Shown here: in pieces, positions 6,409-11,836 of the stretch | Layout of the letters: the number at the start of each line of letters is the position of its first letter | How positions within the stretch are numbered: position 1 is the first letter of the stretch | Assembly: GCA_020444775.1 (NCBI GenBank) | Contig: JAGRHX010000217.1 | Location: 1-11,836, forward strand | Origin: Gammaproteobacteria bacterium | GTDB lineage: Bacteria; Pseudomonadota; Gammaproteobacteria; HK1 | DNA length: 11,836 nt | Direction of reading: 5' to 3' | Notes under the pieces: model-generated | The model's database searches: none | Told to the model about the DNA's origin: nothing | Seen by the model: only the letters and a program-made list of their open reading frames with translations | Translations under genes and position numbers: made by a program

Positions 6409-7977
6409 CCACGAGCCGCCACGCAAAACACGCGGCCCGACCTCATCCGACGCGGCACACCGCTCTGCTCGGCGACCGTATTGAATCGAGTAGAGGGAAC
6501 ACGTCCACTCGGCCTGATTGCCAGCCATATCGTAGAGGCCGAGGCTGTTTGGCTCGAATTGGCCGACGGGTGCCACATAGCGAAAGCCATCCTGGCAGGG
6601 AAACCCAGAATTCCGCTCCTCGCCGGCAACATTCGCGTGCCGACATGCGCTCTCGTCAATCGCATCCCCCCACGGAAAAGCGGCACGTGACCCGGCGCGA
6701 TTCGCGTATTCAAACTCCGCTTCCGTAGGTAACCGAAAGTCCGACCCCGTTTGGTTCGATAGCCATTCCGTATATGCCACCGCGTCGCTGTAACTCACAC
6801 ACCCAACCGCATGCTCGAGCTGATTCGGCTGCTTCGGATTCGGGTTGCGCCAGTTTCGTCCGGCCACCCAGGTCCAACTGCCCTTCTCCTCCGCTGCGTA
6901 GCAGCCCTCAGACGGATTGCGTTCCGCATCGGTCACATAACCGGTGCTCTGCACGAAACGCGCGAACTCGCCCACGCTCACCTCATAGGTGCCGAGCTCG
7001 AAATCATCCACGCAGACACGGTACGCCTGTTCATCGCTGAAGTACTGGTCGTACGTCGCCTGGCCCCACCGCGCAATCAACCACTGCTTCTCCTGCCCTG
7101 ACTGTCCCATCTCGAAGCAGCCCCCCTCGATACGCGTCATACGCGGAGATACGGGTGATCGTGCGTCCCCGCGCGCCTTCGTGCTCTCGTGACCAGCTTC
7201 GGCTACTGCGTAGTTCAAGCAAGGCGCTTGCAAGCAGAATCGCCCTCGCAAGTTCCCGCTCATCCACGGCCATTGGTACTCTCGCGTGTAATCGTACACG
7301 GCGTTCGTTACTCGTTCGAGGACGTCGCGGATTCGTAGACGTGGTGCCTCGGCCAGCTTCTCGAGCAGGAAATGCGTGAACACGCTGTATTGGTCAGGAC
7401 CGGTCGCCAACGCTCGCTGACCCGGACTCGCAGCCGTTGTGATCAGCACGCCGTTGGCCGACATCTCGGCGAGTCCACCCCCGCCACCCTTGGAAAGATC
7501 ATTGCGGCACGCATCCAAGATCGCTATCTGGATGCCGGCCGAGCCTATCCTGTCACTGATCTCGTTGATGAGCAGTGTCGCGCTGATCGCCCCTTGGCCC
7601 CTGTCGCGCACCTCCGCCGGACTACGGAACGGGGCACCGACGGGCACGAGGAAGTTGCTCGCGTCGATCTGGACACCGTGACCGCTGTAGTAGAGGAGCA
7701 CCGTATCGCCTGGTCTAAGCCGCCGGTAGAAGGCCTGCAGCGCTTCGTCGAGTCGCTCCCGAGAGAGATCCATCAACACCGTCACTTCGAACCCGAAGTC
7801 AGGTTTGGACAGGAGCGAGCGCATTCCTTCTACATCATGCTCGGGTTGTGTCAGGGGCTGAAACAACCCACGCTCCGGATACGCTCCCATGCCAATGAGC
7901 AATGCGTGCCGCGCGGCGTCTGCCGTACAGGGTGCGAACATCAACACGACCACCAGTAATCTATACAGTGCCGACAC
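6307..7977 (-). CDS. Exported caspase fused to FGE-like C-type lectin domain; putative DGR target protein
   Basis: The protein is 556 aa from GTG 7977, with AGGAGG 5 nt upstream. A signal peptide (about 1-21) ends near TADA. The caspase (C14) domain spans about 23-250, with catalytic H100 in YYSGHG and C157 in ILDACRND, so it is probably active. A linker (about 255-279) leads to an FGE-sulfatase/C-type-lectin-fold domain (about 280-556) with hallmarks IEGGCFEMG, YEVSVGEFARFV, FRLPTEAEFEYA, FPWGD, NSLGLYDMAGNQAEWTCS and VLRGGSW...GFRVAR. The two active-site cysteines of true formylglycine-generating enzymes are absent near GGSW, so it is a binding domain, not an FGE. The end of the domain is variable-region-like, and a broken avd gene follows, which together suggest a DGR-diversified ligand-binding module controlling a peptidase. 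It is preceded by an OmpA-family gene 9 bp upstream. The coupling of lectin recognition to proteolysis is inference. Confidence 0.88.
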   Translation of the reverse strand: MSALYRLLVVVLMFAPCTADAARHALLIGMGAYPERGLFQPLTQPEHDVEGMRSLLSKPDFGFEVTVLMDLSRERLDEALQAFYRRLRPGDTVLLYYSGHGVQIDASNFLVPVGAPFRSPAEVRDRGQGAISATLLINEISDRIGSAGIQIAILDACRNDLSKGGGGGLAEMSANGVLITTAASPGQRALATGPDQYSVFTHFLLEKLAEAPRLRIRDVLERVTNAVYDYTREYQWPWMSGNLRGRFCLQAPCLNYAVAEAGHESTKARGDARSPVSPRMTRIEGGCFEMGQSGQEKQWLIARWGQATYDQYFSDEQAYRVCVDDFELGTYEVSVGEFARFVQSTGYVTDAERNPSEGCYAAEEKGSWTWVAGRNWRNPNPKQPNQLEHAVGCVSYSDAVAYTEWLSNQTGSDFRLPTEAEFEYANRAGSRAAFPWGDAIDESACRHANVAGEERNSGFPCQDGFRYVAPVGQFEPNSLGLYDMAGNQAEWTCSLYSIQYGRRAERCAASDEVGPRVLRGGSWDFNPINLRAANRYFVRPDFRNDGVGFRVARRAP

Positions 7978-7982
7978 AAGAA

Positions 7983-7988
7983 CCTCCT
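7983..7988 (-). promoter_or_regulatory. Ribosome binding site overlapping the upstream stop codon
   Basis: AGGAGG on the minus strand overlaps the TAG stop (7987-7989) of the OmpA-family gene and lies 5 nt before GTG 7977. It fixes the GTG start of the caspase-lectin gene and indicates coupled translation of the two proteins. Confidence 0.8.
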
Positions 7989-8514
7989 ATCTTATAACGG
8001 TGCCGACCCGGACGAAGACGACGCGACGATTGAGCTGACGCCCGGCCGCAGTACGGTTGCTGGCTATGGGCACGTCCTCGCCCTTGCCTTCCACCTGAAG
8101 CCGAACGGGATCGAGCGCGAAACGCTCGATCAAGAAGTCACGAACGGCGCGCGCGCGACGCTCGGAAAGCGCCTGATTGTATGCACGCGGTCCGGTGCTA
8201 TCGGCATGACCTTGAATCAGCAAGACTGCATCCGAAAGCTGGTCACGGAGGGCTTGGCCTAGCTCATCCAGTGCTGCATTGTGCGCTGACCGGATGCGCG
8301 TCGAGTCGACGTCAAAGTGAACCAATGCGGCAGCCATCGGCTGGAATCCCGCTTCGACGCAGATCCCTTTGCTGCGCGCACAGGGGTCCTGCCCTTTGTA
8401 CTCGGGGCGCGCAAGCGCCCGAGCCCAAGCGAGTTGGGAAGTCGGAAACTCCGGGGCCGCTCGTGCTGTCGATGCGCACATCACGACGATGATCGCGACC
8501 AGTATCCTTCGCAT
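7987..8514 (-). CDS. OmpA-family peptidoglycan-binding protein
   Basis: The protein is 175 aa from ATG 8514, chosen because GGAG lies 8 nt upstream and the protein then starts directly with a signal peptide (MRRILVAIIVVMCASTARA, cleavage near 19). An ATG at 8535 would add seven residues. Residues about 60-172 are an OmpA C-terminal domain: ALVHFDVDSTRI, then IQGHADSTG with the conserved aspartate D105, YNQALSERRARAV with the conserved arginine around R119/R120, LQVEGKGEDVPIASN, and NRRVVF. This domain binds diaminopimelate in peptidoglycan and holds proteins at the cell wall. There is no beta-barrel domain and no lipobox, so it is a small periplasmic wall-binding protein. It is tightly linked (9 bp) to the exported caspase-lectin gene and may localise that complex at the wall; this last point is inference. 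Confidence 0.9.
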   Translation of the reverse strand: MRRILVAIIVVMCASTARAAPEFPTSQLAWARALARPEYKGQDPCARSKGICVEAGFQPMAAALVHFDVDSTRIRSAHNAALDELGQALRDQLSDAVLLIQGHADSTGPRAYNQALSERRARAVRDFLIERFALDPVRLQVEGKGEDVPIASNRTAAGRQLNRRVVFVRVGTVIR

Positions 8515-8564
8515 TGCGGATCTCCGATGTTGCATCTCCGTGAGTCAACTTTAGGGCGCGACCA

Positions 8565-8588
8565 AGAGGAGGCTCGAACGCCTCCTCT
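8565..8588 (-). terminator. Hairpin between coiled-coil gene and OmpA gene
   Basis: A perfect 9-bp stem (AGAGGAGGC with GCCTCCTCT) has a 6-nt loop and lies 46 nt past the stop of the coiled-coil gene. On the minus strand it is followed only by TTGG, so it may be a weak terminator or a processing/attenuation point, leaving the downstream pair partly uncoupled. Confidence 0.45.
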
Positions 8589-8634
8589 CAGTGCACTCGA
8601 GCGCGGATGATGGTGACGCGTCACCTGGCCCCTA

Positions 8635-9459
8635 TCAGCGAGTCGAGCGGATATCGCTCGATTCAGAGGCTCCCTCAGGTGCTGCGGGCACGAGTACCTC
8701 GTCGCCACTCAAGATTGCGAGTGCCTCTTCGCTCAGGCCCGCCTTAGCGCTTTCCCGCTCGGCCGCAATCCCGCTATCGAACCGAACCGCATCGCTCAGC
8801 AGCTCCTCCACCGTGCGAATCGTATGCTCGCTCATCCGATCTATGTCGCTCAAGTCGATGTCGATCGCAAGCTCGTCAAGCAGCACCTCGGCGCCGTGCA
8901 TCATCATTGCGGTCTCCAGACGAGTGCGATCGGCCGAGATCTCTGCACCTTTGCGAGCAACGCTGACCCACACCTCATCAACCTTGCGCTGGGCCTGCCC
9001 AAGGCTCTCGAGAGACTGAAGGGTTGCGTCAAGCTGGCCCTTGAGCACAACAACCTGGGCGGAGAACGTGCTCGGGGTGTAGGTCTTGCCGACGAACTCG
9101 TAGGAGACAGCATCAGGGCTCGCCCGGTACAGCGCACGAGCGCGTTCGAGCAGACCCGCGATCCGCTCCGCAGAGCGTTCGTATTCGCGTTGCTTGTCCT
9201 CGATACGGCTGCGATTCCCAGAAAGCGAGTCACGATGCTCCTTGAGTCGCCTCGACGCATCAGCCAGCCGCAGTGATTGATGCTCGAACCACAACCCTGG
9301 CGAAGCGCGCTTGATGCGCTCGGTGACAGGCAGCGCCCCCGAGAAATAGGCAATTGACGCGTAGGCTCGCGGCAGCACGCAATAGAGCGCGCCGACCGTG
9401 ACGGCGACGCCGAGGCCGAGCTGAATGGTCTTGGTCAACACTTTGGGCATGATACGCAT
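8635..9459 (-). CDS. Membrane-anchored coiled-coil protein of unknown function
   Basis: The protein is 274 aa from ATG 9459, with GGAGG 9 nt upstream; ATG 9450 (M4) is an alternative. One hydrophobic segment lies at about residues 12-30, after a basic start (PKVLTKTIQ). The rest is hydrophilic and strongly helical, with likely coiled coils at about 62-110 (RLADASRRLKEHRD..., REYERSAERIAGLLERARALY) and 130-190. The C-terminal third is acidic (LDELAIDIDLSDIDRMSEH...). The layout fits a single-span inner-membrane protein with a long periplasmic or cytoplasmic coiled-coil arm. I do not recognise a named family. It is first in the minus-strand cluster that continues with the OmpA-family and caspase-lectin genes, though a hairpin lies between. 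A role as scaffold for the envelope module is speculation. Confidence 0.75.
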   Translation of the reverse strand: MRIMPKVLTKTIQLGLGVAVTVGALYCVLPRAYASIAYFSGALPVTERIKRASPGLWFEHQSLRLADASRRLKEHRDSLSGNRSRIEDKQREYERSAERIAGLLERARALYRASPDAVSYEFVGKTYTPSTFSAQVVVLKGQLDATLQSLESLGQAQRKVDEVWVSVARKGAEISADRTRLETAMMMHGAEVLLDELAIDIDLSDIDRMSEHTIRTVEELLSDAVRFDSGIAAERESAKAGLSEEALAILSGDEVLVPAAPEGASESSDIRSTR

Positions 9460-9537
9460 GGTAAAGATCCTCCGGCTGCTTGGTATGACGACGAGAATTC
9501 CGTCTCTACCTATGCTGCTCGTTCAACCTCCTGCGGT

Positions 9538-9592
9538 CGTCAAGCGCATGCTCCGTCCGTCAAGCGCGCTTGACGGTCAACTCGAGTTGACA
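9538..9592. promoter_or_regulatory. Cluster of perfect palindromes in the divergent promoter region
   Basis: Two overlapping perfect palindromes occur between divergent genes: CCGTCAAGCGCGCTTGACGG (9557-9576, 20 bp) and GTCAACTCGAGTTGAC (9576-9591, 16 bp). A further half-site CGTCAAGCGC at 9538-9547 repeats the left half of the first palindrome. TTGACA at 9587-9592 has the sequence of a consensus -35 box reading towards the plus-strand gene at 9726, although no good -10 follows at 16-18 bp. The GTCAA half-sites suggest a dimeric regulator, probably controlling one or both divergent transcripts, with overlap of a -35 box suggesting repression. The regulator is unknown. Confidence 0.55.
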
Positions 9593-9725
9593 TCAATTCA
9601 TTCTCTTCGTGACTGCCCCTCGTGTTGCCGCCAGTGTGCATGATGACGGACACGAGACCCGTCATTAGTCTCCGCGGTGCCATTCGCCGTTGGAGTTCAG
9701 CAAAGTCACATGAAGAGGACGTGGC

Positions 9726-10109
9726 ATGAATACATTCAAGCTTGTTCTGCGCACCGTGGGTGCCCTGCTGGTAACGGCGACGATCCTGAACGGCGCCCAA
9801 GCGGGCACACTGGATGGTCAAGTTGTCGCCATCATCTATCAGAAAGATTGCAGCAGCGCGTGGAACGGTTGCGTCAAGGTGCAGTTCTCGACGCCCATCG
9901 AGAACCCGGCGTCTTGTCAGTGGATGCCTGATGAGATGATGCTGGATTACAACAGCCCCAACCCGTTGGTCGAGCATCACCGTGTGATGCTGCAGATGCT
10001 GGAACTGGCGCTGACGACGCGGGCTCGCGTCGTCGTAGCGGGCACCGGGGACTGCACTGTCCACGCCAACGCCGAAACCATCCGTGACGTGACCTTGCTG
10101 CGCGACTAA
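9726..10109 (+). CDS. Small exported cysteine-containing protein (paralogue A)
   Basis: The protein is 127 aa, ATG 9726, with a purine-rich AGAGGA upstream. A signal peptide (about 1-26) ends near GAQA. The mature domain of about 100 aa has four cysteines (42, 49, 64, 110), in CSSAWNGC, ASCQW and AGTGDC, and an EHH motif at 83-85 before a helix (MLQMLELALTT). The N-terminal domain of the next gene has the same cysteine positions (42, 49, 64, 109) and shares CSSAW-x-GC, EHH and GTG-x-C-x-x-H. The two therefore arose by duplication. The strand-helix-strand pattern with a central C...C pair somewhat resembles small exported families such as DUF5992, but I cannot assign it. Two disulfides are likely in the periplasm. 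It is probably transcribed from the divergent region with palindromes and is co-transcribed with the next gene (15 bp gap). Confidence 0.8.
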   Translation: MNTFKLVLRTVGALLVTATILNGAQAGTLDGQVVAIIYQKDCSSAWNGCVKVQFSTPIENPASCQWMPDEMMLDYNSPNPLVEHHRVMLQMLELALTTRARVVVAGTGDCTVHANAETIRDVTLLRD

Positions 10110-10124
10110 TGGGGAGATGTAGGC

Positions 10125-10964
10125 ATGAGAAATCTGAGACCGGCTACGTTAGTGATCGCTGTGTTGTATCACGCATTGTTTGCTACCTCGACCTTCGGCG
10201 CGGCAACGGGCATCGGCCGCATCACCGCGCTCGAGGCCCGTCAGCTCTGCAGCTCTGCCTGGGACGGCTGTCTACACGTGACAATCGATAACGACCTCCA
10301 AGGACGCTCCGAGTGCGCTACATGGCCGAGGACATTGACGCTGGACGTAGGGAGTCGCTACTATAGTGAGCACCATCAGGCCATGTTCGAGGGCTTGAAG
10401 CGCGCGTTCGAGAACAATCTCGAAATCGAAATCTCCGGCACAGGGGGGTGTTCCATCCACTCGCCCACGGAGGATCTTGCGACGCTGGTGGTGCTCGAGC
10501 CCTCTCCGACACCGGGCGGTCCAGTTGATTCTGGCGAGTTCGGCGTCACGAGTATCGAACGCTCAGCCGGTGCGAGTGGCCCCCCCAGCAGTGGCGCCAA
10601 CAGCTCGACGGCGGTTGCAGGGACTCACGGATCCAGCAACTCGATTGATACTTCCCCCACGGGCGGCCAGCAGACGTCGTTTACGAGCAATGGTTCGGCG
10701 GGGGGGGCGAAGGTCGACTTGGAACCGAATGAGCCAATTCAGTACTTCGTCCATTGCAGCGATGCCTATACCGTCGGCATACAAGCCAAGAGCGGCTCTT
10801 GTGGCTGCGGGGAAGGGCGATTACTGGAGCGCACCTACAGCGCCTCTTCGTGCCAAGCGAGCATTGCGAACCAGAGTTGCTCGGCCAACGGCCTACCGGA
10901 CCGGCTGTACGCCAGCTACGCCGGCTATGGCTCTGGAGCCTGCTGCACCTGTGCAAGTCGCTAG
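10125..10964 (+). CDS. Exported two-domain cysteine-rich protein (paralogue B with extra tail)
   Basis: The protein is 279 aa, ATG 10125, with GGGGAG 8 nt upstream. A signal peptide (about 1-26) precedes a domain (about 28-125) homologous to the preceding gene product: CSSAWDGC at 42-49, C64, EHHQAM at 82-87 and SGTGGCSIH at 104-112. A long Ser/Thr/Gly/Pro-rich linker (about 126-205) follows, then a compact C-terminal region (about 206-279) with eight cysteines, ending in GSGACCTCASR and including SGSCGCGEG. Low-complexity linkers between disulfide-rich domains are typical of secreted or surface adhesive proteins, so extracellular or surface location is plausible. No catalytic motif is recognised. 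A terminator 48 bp downstream ends the two-gene unit. Function is unknown. Confidence 0.8.
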   Translation: MRNLRPATLVIAVLYHALFATSTFGAATGIGRITALEARQLCSSAWDGCLHVTIDNDLQGRSECATWPRTLTLDVGSRYYSEHHQAMFEGLKRAFENNLEIEISGTGGCSIHSPTEDLATLVVLEPSPTPGGPVDSGEFGVTSIERSAGASGPPSSGANSSTAVAGTHGSSNSIDTSPTGGQQTSFTSNGSAGGAKVDLEPNEPIQYFVHCSDAYTVGIQAKSGSCGCGEGRLLERTYSASSCQASIANQSCSANGLPDRLYASYAGYGSGACCTCASR

Positions 10965-11012
10965 TCCAGGTGTCGCTGAATCAGAGTACTGAGGTTCATA
11001 CGCTTGTAATGA

Positions 11013-11050
11013 CCCGATACGAGCTCACAGGCTCGTATCGGGCTTTCTCT
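11013..11050 (+). terminator. Strong hairpin terminator of the two-gene cysteine-protein operon
   Basis: A perfect 12-bp stem (CCCGATACGAGC, 11013-11024, with 11031-11042) has a 6-nt loop TCACAG and is followed by CTTTCTCT. It lies 48 bp after the stop of paralogue B and fits an intrinsic plus-strand terminator. Confidence 0.85.
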
Positions 11051-11070
11051 GGGGTTTATCAGAGTAGACA

Positions 11071-11096
11071 AGCGCTCCACTCAGGGGCGGAGCGCT
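11071..11096 (-). terminator. Hairpin terminator for the minus-strand molybdenum hydroxylase gene
   Basis: An 8-bp stem (AGCGCTCC with GGAGCGCT) has a 10-nt loop. On the minus strand it is followed by TGTCTACTCT, a weak T-rich tract. It lies 89 bp past the stop at 11186, facing the plus-strand terminator, so transcription from both sides ends between the two units. Confidence 0.55.
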
Positions 11097-11185
11097 GTTG
11101 CCCAGCATGGAAGGGCGCCGATTCGGGGAAAGGAGGATTCGCCTGTCGACCCCGTCCCCGGGCATGGCTCGTCCGGGCGCGCCCG

Positions 11186-11836
11186 TCAGTCGGCGCTGGC
11201 GATCGCGGCCAGCACCCGCGGCGGTGACATCGGCAGCTCGTTCATGCGCTTGCCGATCGCGTGGGACACGGCGTTCGAGATCGCGGCCAGCGGCGGCACG
11301 ATGCACACCTCGCCCACGCCCTTCACACCGTACGGGTGCTTCTCGTTGGGCACCTCGACCATCACCACGTCTATCAGCGGCAGGTCCGAGGCCACCGGCA
11401 TGCGATAGTCGAGGAAGCCGGGATTGTCGACCTGGCCGTTCTTGTCGTAGATGTACTCCTCGTTCAGTGCCCAGCCGATCCCTTGCACCGCGCCGCCTTG
11501 CAGCTGGCCTTCGACGTAGTCCGGGTGGATGGCACGACCCACGTCCTGGGCGGCGGTGTAGCGCAGCACGGTCACGTGACCGGTGTCCGGGTCGACCTCG
11601 ACGTCGACCATGTGCGCGGCGACCGCGCCGAGGTGGCCGCTCGCGTTCAGCGACGCCGAGGCGGCGATCGGACCGCCGGTGGACTCGGCCTTCTTGGCCA
11701 GATCGGCAAGCGAGAGCGGCTCGAACTCACCGGCGTTGGAGCCGGCCGGGTGGGCCGCGCCGTCGCGCCACTCGACCGCTTCGGCCTCGATACCCCAGAG
11801 CTTCGCGGCGCGGGCCTTCAGCGTGCTGATGACCTG
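11186..11836 (-). CDS. Xanthine dehydrogenase family molybdopterin-binding subunit, C-terminal part
   Basis: The frame is open from the right edge (QVISTLKARAAKLWGIEAEAV...) to a TGA at 11186, giving 216 residues of the C-terminus; the start lies beyond the window. The sequence is typical of the second molybdopterin-binding half of the large subunit of molybdenum hydroxylases: VDVEVDPDTGHVTVLRY, AQDVGRAIHPDYVEGQLQGG, VQGIGWALNEEY, NPGFLDYRMP, and PYGVKGVGEVCIVPPLAAI, which contains the conserved active-site glutamate in G-V-G-E. These enzymes hydroxylate aromatic heterocycles, aldehydes or purines using Mo-pterin, with FeS and FAD subunits normally encoded nearby. The substrate cannot be told from this part. 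Codon use is markedly more GC-rich than in the other genes, as expected of a core metabolic gene, so it probably marks the edge of the accessory region. Confidence 0.93.
   Translation of the reverse strand, partial: QVISTLKARAAKLWGIEAEAVEWRDGAAHPAGSNAGEFEPLSLADLAKKAESTGGPIAASASLNASGHLGAVAAHMVDVEVDPDTGHVTVLRYTAAQDVGRAIHPDYVEGQLQGGAVQGIGWALNEEYIYDKNGQVDNPGFLDYRMPVASDLPLIDVVMVEVPNEKHPYGVKGVGEVCIVPPLAAISNAVSHAIGKRMNELPMSPPRVLAAIASAD

Noticed and set aside
6307..7140. Lectin-like domain as a true formylglycine-generating enzyme
   Set aside because: The catalytic cysteines expected shortly after the GGS motif are absent and no sulfatase is nearby; a binding role fits better.
7372..7959. Plus-strand frame of 195 aa opposite the caspase-lectin gene
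   Set aside because: It is antisense to a protein with clear caspase motifs, and its composition is that of a reverse-complement shadow.
9587..9615. Complete sigma-70 promoter downstream of the palindromes
   Set aside because: TTGACA is perfect, but no acceptable -10 box lies 16-18 bp further, so only the -35-like element is reported.
11098..11829. Plus-strand frame of 243 aa rich in Arg/Pro/Ser
   Set aside because: This is a typical shadow of a very GC-rich gene; the minus strand encodes the molybdenum hydroxylase.
1..11836. DGR template repeat or reverse transcriptase within the window
   Set aside because: I looked on both strands for a second copy of the GGGTTTTCGTGTTGCGCG end, an AAC-rich copy of the variable segment, and an RT with the YxDD motif. 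None was found.

Overview
The window looks like an accessory region of a high-GC Gram-negative bacterium, most likely a gamma- or betaproteobacterium. The reasons are strong Shine-Dalgarno sites (AGGAGG type), lipoprotein and Sec signal peptides, an OmpA peptidoglycan-binding domain, a CsgG-like lipoprotein, and a proteobacterial type of diversity-generating retroelement (DGR) cassette. No rRNA, tRNA or CRISPR array was seen.

Layout. (1) Positions 13-3595, plus strand: a four-gene operon with 11-15 bp gaps. It encodes a membrane-anchored protein, a DUF4384-type exported protein, an exported caspase-like (C14) peptidase, and a CsgG-like lipoprotein. (2) Positions 3596-4057: a gene-poor stretch ending in an open frame that is cut by an insertion sequence. 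(3) Positions 4058-5836: a complete DDE-transposase IS with 24/28-matching terminal inverted repeats, transposase on the minus strand. (4) Positions 5837-9459, minus strand: read in transcription order, an inner-membrane-anchored coiled-coil protein, an OmpA-family protein, then a secreted caspase fused to a C-terminal formylglycine-generating-enzyme-like (C-type lectin) domain. These are followed by a palindromic element and a broken DGR accessory gene (avd) truncated by the IS. (5) Positions 9460-9725: a divergent intergenic region with an unusual cluster of perfect palindromes. (6) Positions 9726-10964, plus strand: two tandem, related, exported cysteine-containing proteins, the second with a Ser/Thr/Gly-rich linker and an 8-cysteine tail. 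(7) Facing terminators, then the C-terminal part of a molybdenum hydroxylase large subunit entering from the right edge.

The main point of interest is a DGR-type system whose hypervariable display protein carries an exported caspase domain. The C-terminal variable-region-like segment of the caspase-lectin fusion has codons that fit adenine mutagenesis of AAY templates. It is followed by a hairpin and an avd gene, in the order expected of a DGR. The template repeat and reverse transcriptase are absent from the window. The IS sits between two unrelated broken genes with no visible target duplication, which suggests that IS-mediated deletion removed them. A second exported caspase operon with envelope partners (DUF4384, CsgG-like) converges on the same point. 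The common theme is periplasmic or outer-membrane caspase modules, one of which was probably diversifiable. Function is inferred from domains and context only.
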